Made by a program: the position numbers and the translations under genes. From contig JASGHI010000003.1 of assembly GCA_049841155.1 (NCBI GenBank), forward strand, positions 1,860,001 through 1,924,000: a DNA stretch of 64,000 bases. Direction: 5' to 3'. The notes beneath the pieces are model-generated. The model ran no database searches. It worked only from the letters and a program-made list of their open reading frames with translations, and was not told the DNA's origin. Origin of the DNA: ZC4RG30 sp049841155 (GTDB lineage: Bacteria; Pseudomonadota; Gammaproteobacteria; Steroidobacterales; Steroidobacteraceae). This document shows positions 32,691 through 38,973 of the stretch, piece after piece. The number at the start of each line of letters is the position of its first letter. Position 1 is the stretch's first letter.

Positions 32691-33107
32691 TTAGCTATTT
32701 TTTATGCCGGTCCCAATAATAGACTTGGCTTTTTCACCAGTGCCGATGATGGACTTGGCCTTCTCGCCAGTTCCAATGATAGATTTGCCTTTTATGCCGG
32801 TCCCAATAATGGACTTGGCTTTTTCACCAGTGCCGATGATGGACTTGGCCTTCTCGCCAGTTCCAATGATAGATTTGCCTTTTATGCCGGTCCCAATAAT
32901 GGACTTGGCTTTTTCACCAGTGCCGATGATGGACTTGGCCTTCTCGCCAGTTCCAATGATGCTGCTCGTATGGACGAAGCCCGCAGAGCTGACTTGCTCG
33001 CTCGCTACGTTACTAAGAGTGGCCTCATGGGCACGATCTGCAGCTACCGCACTAACGGTAACAGCCATCAAGGAAAGCGCCGATACGATCGCCAACGTCT
33101 TTGACAT
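32691..33107 (-). CDS. Exported IIGTG decapeptide-repeat protein
   Basis: A 138-residue protein. Residues 1-23 form a signal peptide (SKTLAIVSALSLMAVTVSAVAA, cleavage probably after AVAA). Residues 24-49 are a short linker. Residues 50-138 are nine tandem decapeptides: two units IIGTGEKAKS followed by one IIGTGIKGKS, repeated three times, the last unit ending IIGTGIKNS. There is no cysteine. The mature protein is basic, and glycine and lysine fall at fixed positions. I do not recognise a family. ATG at 33107 is preferred over a TTG 18 nt upstream because it gives a clean signal peptide and GGGGAG lies 10 nt before it. The gene has its own candidate promoter and terminator and sits between DUF6502-like genes. 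Confidence 0.75.
   Translation of the reverse strand: MSKTLAIVSALSLMAVTVSAVAADRAHEATLSNVASEQVSSAGFVHTSSIIGTGEKAKSIIGTGEKAKSIIGTGIKGKSIIGTGEKAKSIIGTGEKAKSIIGTGIKGKSIIGTGEKAKSIIGTGEKAKSIIGTGIKNS
32701..32970. repeat. Three tandem copies of a 90-bp unit
   Basis: Copies at 32701-32790, 32791-32880 and 32881-32970. The first two differ at one base; the third matches the second for about its first 79 bases and then diverges at the edge of the array. Each 90-bp unit encodes three decapeptides. The length is a multiple of three, so gain or loss of a unit keeps the frame. Confidence 0.95.
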
Positions 33108-33199
33108 AGCCTTGCTTCTCCCCAACGCGTTTTACGCCGAATACCCCGTGAACTGAGAGTTGAATCACAGTTCTTCCGGGTTATGTCTAGTGTGCGCGT

Positions 33200-33229
33200 A
33201 AGTTAGAAGACTAGCAACGGATATGTCAA
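33200..33229 (-). promoter_or_regulatory. Candidate promoter of the repeat-protein gene
   Basis: The minus strand has a perfect TTGACA -35 hexamer (plus-strand 33224-33229). About 17-18 nt further is a weak -10 (CTAACT/TAACTT, near 33200-33206). It lies about 95-120 nt upstream of the repeat-protein start. The good -35 and poor -10 fit a regulated promoter. Confidence 0.45.
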
Positions 33230-33231
33230 AC

Positions 33232-33251
33232 GATCTCAGATTGATCTCAGA
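33232..33251 (-). promoter_or_regulatory. Tandem direct repeats next to the -35 (possible activator site)
   Basis: GATCTCAGA occurs at 33232-33240 and again at 33243-33251, 11 bp apart start to start, about one helical turn. It lies immediately upstream of the TTGACA element of the repeat-protein gene. Same-face repeats abutting the -35 are typical of transcription activator sites. The neighbouring DUF6502-like proteins with helix-turn-helix-like segments are obvious candidates, but this is inference. Confidence 0.45.
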
Positions 33252-33297
33252 AGCCAAATATAATTGCTTGGGCAATAATTGCCTTGGGCACTTAACT

Positions 33298-34191
33298 TCA
33301 GGTTTTGGGATGTTTGGAATTCTTTAACCGAGACGCTTGGAAAAGGTTATCTAGCTCTTGTAGCGGCCTAAAGTCCAAATCTTCCGAAACGTAGTGGAAG
33401 ACCGTCAAGCCAGTGTTGACTACATTTGTACGGTCTCCCCAACGATTCATGTTCTGACTTAACCAATCGTCCACTTCAACCAAGAGCGCCTGAACACGAT
33501 CCTTAAGCAAAGCTTCAAATTCGGGCAACGCGTAGTCTGGTATTCCTCCGTCAGCTACCACAGACCGCTGAAGACGTTTTTCTTGGCCGGGCCGGACTGC
33601 CATATTGAACTCAAGAGTCTGTGCCAGATCTGCCATCACTCGACCAAAGTACTCCAATGCTTGCGGACTCATAATGTCAGCAAAAAGATAAGAACGAGTT
33701 CCGGCCTTGAAATGCTTGTGCCCGACTTGCGTGACAAGACCAGTCTCAACCATCTCATCTAAAATCACTGAGGGATCAGCCGTCGGATCTGCTCGATACA
33801 CCAAATCACTAAGATTGCGATTCGGTGTGGCGTCGAAATCTATTTCGAGAGGAATACTATAAGGCCCAAGATAGTTGGGATCTGTATTCCAAATATGCAG
33901 CACTTCTGCTATCACCGCCGCATTCGTGGCATCCGGTGGCGCCAACAGTGACGCATCGTCGATGAACCGATTGATATCCCCCCCAGGAACACCGGTGAAT
34001 ACGGCAATGCGCTCCCTGGTTATGGGCCCCGGCTGACCGACCCCGTCACGCACGGCGGTTTCGACGTAGGCGCCTTTGATCACTTCGCGGAACTCGTCGT
34101 AGGTCACGCCAGCGCGGATCAGGATCTTGATCAGCGGGCGCAGGACCTTGCGGAACGAGAAGATCAGATGGGCTCGCGCGGAATCTGCCAT
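33298..34191 (-). CDS. DUF6502-like protein 3
   Basis: A 297-residue protein of the DUF6502 type. It has an N-terminal helix block LRPLIKILIRAGVTYDEFREVIKGAYVE, then ITRERIAVFTGVPGGDINRFI (helix-turn-helix-like), EVLHIWNTDPNYLGPYSIP, and a C-terminal helix ending VQALLVEVDDWLSQNMN. ATG at 34191 has AAGGAG at ideal spacing, inside the end of dgt, 5 nt before which the dgt stop falls. It is therefore coupled to the aroK-aroB-dgt genes. GC content is high over the first about 200 nt and falls sharply after that. It lies upstream of the repeat-protein gene on the same strand. Confidence 0.75.
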   Translation of the reverse strand: MADSARAHLIFSFRKVLRPLIKILIRAGVTYDEFREVIKGAYVETAVRDGVGQPGPITRERIAVFTGVPGGDINRFIDDASLLAPPDATNAAVIAEVLHIWNTDPNYLGPYSIPLEIDFDATPNRNLSDLVYRADPTADPSVILDEMVETGLVTQVGHKHFKAGTRSYLFADIMSPQALEYFGRVMADLAQTLEFNMAVRPGQEKRLQRSVVADGGIPDYALPEFEALLKDRVQALLVEVDDWLSQNMNRWGDRTNVVNTGLTVFHYVSEDLDFRPLQELDNLFQASRLKNSKHPKT

Positions 34192-34196
34192 CAGTA

Positions 34197-35375
34197 TCAG
34201 CTCCTTTCACCGGGCACGAACAGCCGGTCGTGCTCGCCAATTGCGTAGCGGTCGGTCATGCCGGCTATGTAGTCGGCAACCGCCCGCGCGCGCCCCGCAA
34301 TGCCTTGGGCCGATTCCAGCCGCTGAGCGGCCACCCGGTGTTCATCGGGCATGAGCCGCACATCATCCATGAATACGCGAAACAGGTCCTGTACTACGTG
34401 CCGCGCTTTGCGGGTCATGCGCTGCACGCGATAGTGACGATACAGATTATCGCGCAGGAAGTGCTTCAACTCGAGATGTTCAGCCAGGACCGGCTCGCTC
34501 ATTCCGACGAGCACGTAACCCTGCTCGCGCACGGCTTCGATGCTCGCAGGCGCCGCAGCCTCGATGCCAGCACGGGAGGATTCGATCACATCGACAACGA
34601 TATGGTTGATCATGCGGCGCACGGTCTCGTACACCAGGCGCCTGCCTCCCAGATCAGGCCATTGCCGCTCCACAGCAGCCAGCTGCCGCGCCACGATGGG
34701 CACTTCGCGCAGCTGGTCAAGCGTAATGAGCCCGGCGCGCAGGCCGTCATCCACGTCGTGATTGTTATAGGCGATCTCGTCGGCAATATTGGCGAGCTGC
34801 GCCTCAAGCCCCGGCTGGCGTCGCTCGATGAAGCGTCGCCCCAGTTCGCCGAGCTGACGCGCATTGCTGAGCGAGCAATGCTTGAGGATGCCTTCACGGC
34901 ACTCGAAGGTCAGGTTCAGGCCATTGAAGGCGGCGTAACGCTCTTCCAGCTCCTCCACTACGCGCAGTGACTGCAGGTTGTGTTCGAAGCCGCCGTGGTC
35001 GCGCATGCATTCGTTCAGAGCGTCCTGGCCGGCATGTCCGAAGGGCGTGTGCCCCAGATCATGGGCAAGGCAGATTGCCTCGGTCAGAACCTCATTGAGC
35101 CGCAAGGCCGCGGCAATCGAGCGCCCGATCTGCGCCACCTCCATGGAGTGGGTGAGGCGCGTGCGATACAGGTCGCCCTCGTGATTGACGAACACCTGCG
35201 TCTTGTAGACCAGCCTGCGGAACGCGCCCGAATGAACGATGCGGTCGCGGTCGCGCTGGAACTCGCCGCGGTACTGGGGAGGGGGCTCGGAGTGGCGGCG
35301 GCCCCGGGACTGGGCGTCATGGGCCGCGTAGGCGGCGAGGCCCCGGCTGTTCTCACTTGCCGAAGCCTGCGACAC
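34197..35375 (-). CDS. dgt: dGTPase-like HD-domain triphosphohydrolase
   Basis: A 392-residue deoxynucleoside triphosphohydrolase-like protein with SRGRRHSEP, RDRDRIVHSGAFRRLVYKTQVF, RTRLTHSMEVAQIGRSIA and LAHDLGHTPFGHAGQDAL (HD metal site), then ADEIAYNNHDVDDGL. This is the shorter bacterial dGTPase-like type. I chose GTG at 35375: it begins 4 nt after the aroB stop and gives the family-typical distance to SRGRRH. An upstream ATG at 35426 would overlap aroB by 47 nt. The C-terminal end overlaps the Shine-Dalgarno of the next gene. Confidence 0.88.
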   Translation of the reverse strand: MSQASASENSRGLAAYAAHDAQSRGRRHSEPPPQYRGEFQRDRDRIVHSGAFRRLVYKTQVFVNHEGDLYRTRLTHSMEVAQIGRSIAAALRLNEVLTEAICLAHDLGHTPFGHAGQDALNECMRDHGGFEHNLQSLRVVEELEERYAAFNGLNLTFECREGILKHCSLSNARQLGELGRRFIERRQPGLEAQLANIADEIAYNNHDVDDGLRAGLITLDQLREVPIVARQLAAVERQWPDLGGRRLVYETVRRMINHIVVDVIESSRAGIEAAAPASIEAVREQGYVLVGMSEPVLAEHLELKHFLRDNLYRHYRVQRMTRKARHVVQDLFRVFMDDVRLMPDEHRVAAQRLESAQGIAGRARAVADYIAGMTDRYAIGEHDRLFVPGERS

Positions 35376-35379
35376 CGGC

Positions 35380-36477
35380 TCACCCGAAGTGAGCCGCGAG
35401 GGTACTGGTGAGCGCGTCGTCGGCATAGTCCGCGGTGAATCGGGCGGCTCCCAACCGTTCCAGCAGCACCAGGCGGATCCGCCCGGCCTTCACTTTCTTG
35501 TCCACGCCCATCAGGTCCAATGCTTTGGCGGCACCCACGCGGGGCGCCTCCACCGGCAAGCCAAGACGCTGCAGCAGCTCGCGCAGCCGCCGTACGTCGG
35601 CGGCGTCGAGCAGTCCCAGGCGGGCGGACATGTCGGCGGCAATCACCATGCCGGTGGCGACCGCCTCGCCATGCAACCACTGGGTGTAACCAGTGGCCGT
35701 CTCGATGGCATGGCCGAAGGTATGGCCGAGGTTCAGCAGTGCGCGGTCGCCGGATTCGCGCTCATCGCGCCGCACGACATCAGCCTTGAGCTCGCAGGAG
35801 CGGTAAATGGCGTGCGCCAGCGCGGAGGGATCCAGCGCCAGCAGCGCATCGACATGGGCCTCGATCCACTCGAGAAAGGCCAGATCGAATACCAGGCCGT
35901 ACTTGACCACTTCGGCAAGACCGGCGCGCAGCTCCCGCGGCGGCAACGTGGCCAGCGTGCCCGTGTCGGAAAACACCACGCAAGGCTGGTGAAAGGCCCC
36001 GATCAGGTTCTTGCCGCCCGGATGGTTGACGCCGGTTTTGCCGCCCACCGAGGAATCCACCTGCGCCAGCAACGTGGTCGGCATCTGGGCAAAGGCCACA
36101 CCGCGCTGATAGCAGGCGGCGGCAAAGCCAGCCATGTCGCCGACCACGCCACCGCCGAGAGCCAGCACGATGCTGTCGCGGCCGAAGCGGTTGGCCACCA
36201 TCACGTCCAGCACGCGGCCCAGGTACTCCATGGTCTTGTACTGCTCGCCGTCTGGCAGCCGCACGTCGACGATGCGCCGGTCGGCCAGCGCGCCGCGCAC
36301 TCTGTCCGCGTAAAGCGGGGCCACCGTGGTGTTGCTGACCAGCAGCAGATCACGGGCGGGCAGATGCGCCGCCAGCTGGCGCGCATCGGAAAGCAGCGAG
36401 GGTCCGATCAGGATCGGATAGCTGCGATCGGCAAGGGAGACATCGAGGGTCAGCACAACGGGCAAGTATACGGGCAT
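35380..36477 (-). CDS. aroB: 3-dehydroquinate synthase
   Basis: AroB converts DAHP to 3-dehydroquinate in the shikimate pathway, using NAD and a divalent metal. The 365-residue protein has ALGGGVVGDMAGFAAACYQRGV, FAQMPTTLLAQVDSSVGGKTGVNHPGGKNLIGAFHQP, and NLGHTFGHAIETATGYTQWLHGEAVATGM with the metal-binding histidines. ATG at 36477 lacks a Shine-Dalgarno. An in-frame GTG at 36456 lies 8 nt after TATACT and would give 358 residues, so an internal leaderless start is possible. It follows aroK by 14 nt and feeds chorismate to the trp genes elsewhere in this window. Confidence 0.95.
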   Translation of the reverse strand: MPVYLPVVLTLDVSLADRSYPILIGPSLLSDARQLAAHLPARDLLLVSNTTVAPLYADRVRGALADRRIVDVRLPDGEQYKTMEYLGRVLDVMVANRFGRDSIVLALGGGVVGDMAGFAAACYQRGVAFAQMPTTLLAQVDSSVGGKTGVNHPGGKNLIGAFHQPCVVFSDTGTLATLPPRELRAGLAEVVKYGLVFDLAFLEWIEAHVDALLALDPSALAHAIYRSCELKADVVRRDERESGDRALLNLGHTFGHAIETATGYTQWLHGEAVATGMVIAADMSARLGLLDAADVRRLRELLQRLGLPVEAPRVGAAKALDLMGVDKKVKAGRIRLVLLERLGAARFTADYADDALTSTLAAHFG

Positions 36478-36491
36478 GCCCGTCCAAGGGT

Positions 36492-37019
36492 TCAGCCTGC
36501 CGGTTCGCGGCCCAGCTGCCTGAGAATCATCTCGGCCACCCGCGCCACCCGCCGGTTGTCGGTGGAGAGGGTGATGTCGGCAATCTCCCGATACAGGGGG
36601 TCGCGCACGACGCGCAATTCATGCAGCCGGGCCGGCGTGACCAACCCCTTCAGCAGCGGCCGGCCACGGCCCGAACCCACGCGCTGCAGCTGCTGCGAAA
36701 CCGACGTATCCAGGAACACGACCACACCCGTGGCGGCCAGCAACTGGCGGTTGGCCGGGTTCAGCACCGCGCCGCCACCCGTGGCGAGCACGATGGGCTC
36801 CTGGGTGACCAGCGCCGCCAGCGTCTCCCGCTCGCGTTCGCGAAAACCCGCCTCGCCCTCCTGCTCGAAGATGTAGGGGATGTCCACGCCGGCGCGACGC
36901 TCGATCTCCGCGTCACTGTCGTGGAAGGGCACCTTGAGCAGCCGGGCAAGCTGCTTGCCCACGGCGGTCTTGCCGGTGCCCATGGGGCCGACGAGGTAGA
37001 TGTTGGGTTTGCCGAGCAT
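36492..37019 (-). CDS. aroK: Shikimate kinase
   Basis: The 175-residue kinase phosphorylates shikimate. Walker A is GPMGTGKT (11-18), with DSDAEIERRAG for shikimate and Mg binding, FRERERETL, and LATGGGAVLNPANR (GGG loop), then a lid segment GRGRPLL. Length and order are normal. It begins the aroK-aroB-dgt-DUF6502 series. pilQ usually lies directly upstream, but here an Ig-repeat lipoprotein gene separates them. Confidence 0.95.
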   Translation of the reverse strand: MLGKPNIYLVGPMGTGKTAVGKQLARLLKVPFHDSDAEIERRAGVDIPYIFEQEGEAGFRERERETLAALVTQEPIVLATGGGAVLNPANRQLLAATGVVVFLDTSVSQQLQRVGSGRGRPLLKGLVTPARLHELRVVRDPLYREIADITLSTDNRRVARVAEMILRQLGREPAG

Positions 37020-37034
37020 GGGCCGGAAAGCATA

Positions 37035-37054
37035 CGGCCGCCCGGAGGCGGCCG
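37035..37054. other. GC-rich stem-loop between the Ig-repeat gene and aroK
   Basis: Eight-base arms CGGCCGCC and GGCGGCCG (37035-37042, 37047-37054) with a 4-base loop. It falls in the 63-nt gap between the stop of the Ig-repeat lipoprotein gene and aroK. There is no T run on either strand, so it is not a standard intrinsic terminator. It could be a partial terminator or mRNA-stabilising hairpin. Confidence 0.4.
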
Positions 37055-37082
37055 CTGCACTGGATTACAAAGCCTGCGCGGC

Positions 37083-38948
37083 TCAGTCGAAGTCGGAACA
37101 GCTGGCCCCGACGCCGTAGGGGCTCTCTATCCCCGGAGGCGCGCTCTGGAGATTGTTGAAGTCTGCGGCAGAGCCCGGCAGCCAGAACGCCAGTGTGTCC
37201 TTCGAGAATGCAGTTCCCTGCACTGCCGTCCGCGCTCGCAGAACGATCTGCACATATCCCGCATGATCCTGCGGATACACAACGGTGAACGGCAGGAACC
37301 CGTTCGCATCCGTAGTCCCATTGCCGGGCGAGACCGTTGCCACGTTACCGGGCTCGAGTGTCACAGCGCCGCTGATCGGATTGAGTCCGTTCTGGTTCTC
37401 ACCCGGATCGAGGATACCGTTGAAATCATAGGACGGATTCCCGGTGACGCGGTCCTCGCTTATGCACACCGCATTGCGCTGCGTACCCCAGGCAGTGGCG
37501 CCTGCAACTCTCTTGCCCTTGGCGTAGTTCCATGACAGGGCGCTGACCGTCACCGGTACCCCGGAAACGCCCGCCCCATTGGCATCGGTAACCTGCACCG
37601 TGTAGTTGAGACGGTACTGCGTGTCGTTGTTGATTTCCTCGATGGTATTACCGGTGCCGAACACCAGGAACAGGGGAGCACCTGCCACGGTCAGGTCGAC
37701 ATAGTCAGTGACAGCCGCACCCTGCACGCGGGCGGTAATGCGCACACCATTGGTGGCGCTGGTGGTCGAGCTCGCTGTGTAGACAGTGCGGGCGCGGCCC
37801 TGGCTGTCGGTGACGGCCGACCCCAGCGACAACGTACCGCCTGTGGTATCCGTCAGCTCGAACTCCACGACTTTGCCAACCACCAGATTGTTGTTGGGAT
37901 CCCGGACCACAGCAGTGATGGTGCTGCTCTGGTTGATGCCCACCGTGAAGGGATTGGCCTGGACATTGATTGTCGAGGGAGTGGAAGCAATGAAAACAAT
38001 CCTGTTCTGCGTCGAACCACCACTGCTATTGACCGCGGTGACAACGGTCTCTCCGGCAATGAAGGACGTCAGGGTCACGGAGGCATTGCCACCCACGGGG
38101 GTGACTTGCGCCGGCGTCGTGAGAGTGCCGCGCGTGGTCGAAAAATTAACCGTACCGGAATTCACCGGCACACCTCCGGAAAGCCAGTTCACGGTGAAAG
38201 TGACACTGTCATTCAGGGAATACTGGGTTCCCGGTGCCGGCGAGGTAAAGCTGAAGCTGTCGCCGCTGACGGTAACCTGCTTGGTACGCGTCTCTCCGAT
38301 GCCCTTCGCCGTGATCGTCACGGAGGCATTGCCGGTCGGCGTCATCGTGAAAGTGGCGCGTCCGTTCGAATCCGTCGTGACATTGGCTGTGCTGAGTGTG
38401 CTCGCCGGCTGGGTGCTGAGCGCCACCTGCCTGCCGCGCACGGGATTGTTGGCCGAATCGGTCAGGACGATCGTGTAGTTGCCTGTAGTGCCGGTGACCA
38501 GCGACTCCGGCCCCTGGATGTCGATGGTGGAGCCGGCGACATTGACCGTGGTCGTTGCGGATATGCCACCCGCGTTGCCGGTAACCGTTATGGGCCGGCT
38601 GGTCGGATTGCCGGCCGTCGACAGTGTGGCCTTGGCCACGCCGTTGTCGTCGGTCACCGCACTGACAATCGCAAGGCCGGCATCGCCGTCCGCCGAGATG
38701 GCAACCGGAACATTTGCCATGAACTGGTTGGAGGCATTGCGGACCAGGACACTGATATTCGCGGGAGTCAATCCATCGGACGGAATGACCGGCGTATCGG
38801 TGAGCACAGTGACCGAGGATACGGTCGCCGCGGTGCCGTTACCGCCGTTGGCAGGCGGCCGGAAAGCATCGTCCTTGCCGTCGCCGCTCCCACCGCAGGC
38901 GGTGAGGACCGTGGCCAGCAGGGCGAGAAGAAATCCAGACTTACGCAT
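37083..38948 (-). CDS. Ig-like (Big_1) repeat lipoprotein
   Basis: A 621-residue predicted lipoprotein with lipobox ATVLTAC (Cys18). A Gly/Asp/Asn-rich linker is followed by about four to five tandem bacterial Ig-like domains of roughly 95-100 residues. Each has the Big_1 pattern: PVIPSDGLTPANISVLVRNASN, DDNGVAKATLSTAG, TDSNGRATFTM, TDSQGRARTVYTAS. Such invasin/intimin-type repeats form rods at the cell surface. The last about 170 residues differ and may be a cap domain. It lies in the pilQ-aroK gap of a normally contiguous cluster and follows pilQ by 25 nt, so it may be expressed with the pilus genes. An adhesive or pilus-accessory role is inference. Confidence 0.82.
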   Translation of the reverse strand: MRKSGFLLALLATVLTACGGSGDGKDDAFRPPANGGNGTAATVSSVTVLTDTPVIPSDGLTPANISVLVRNASNQFMANVPVAISADGDAGLAIVSAVTDDNGVAKATLSTAGNPTSRPITVTGNAGGISATTTVNVAGSTIDIQGPESLVTGTTGNYTIVLTDSANNPVRGRQVALSTQPASTLSTANVTTDSNGRATFTMTPTGNASVTITAKGIGETRTKQVTVSGDSFSFTSPAPGTQYSLNDSVTFTVNWLSGGVPVNSGTVNFSTTRGTLTTPAQVTPVGGNASVTLTSFIAGETVVTAVNSSGGSTQNRIVFIASTPSTINVQANPFTVGINQSSTITAVVRDPNNNLVVGKVVEFELTDTTGGTLSLGSAVTDSQGRARTVYTASSTTSATNGVRITARVQGAAVTDYVDLTVAGAPLFLVFGTGNTIEEINNDTQYRLNYTVQVTDANGAGVSGVPVTVSALSWNYAKGKRVAGATAWGTQRNAVCISEDRVTGNPSYDFNGILDPGENQNGLNPISGAVTLEPGNVATVSPGNGTTDANGFLPFTVVYPQDHAGYVQIVLRARTAVQGTAFSKDTLAFWLPGSAADFNNLQSAPPGIESPYGVGASCSDFD

Positions 38949-38973
38949 AGCAGTATCCGTTTCCGTAGGTACG

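Noticed and set aside
32701..32970. A CRISPR array at the tandem repeats
   Set aside because: The units are contiguous, with no unique spacers, and code for decapeptides; no cas genes are present.
32652..33156. Plus-strand open frames across the 90-bp repeats
   Set aside because: A 90-bp unit keeps every frame open. Only the minus strand has a signal peptide, a Shine-Dalgarno and a downstream terminator.
33271..33283. GGCAAT-A-ATTGCC inverted repeat as a terminator after DUF6502-like gene 3
   Set aside because: The stem is short and AT-rich and no T run follows on the minus strand. It is too weak to call.
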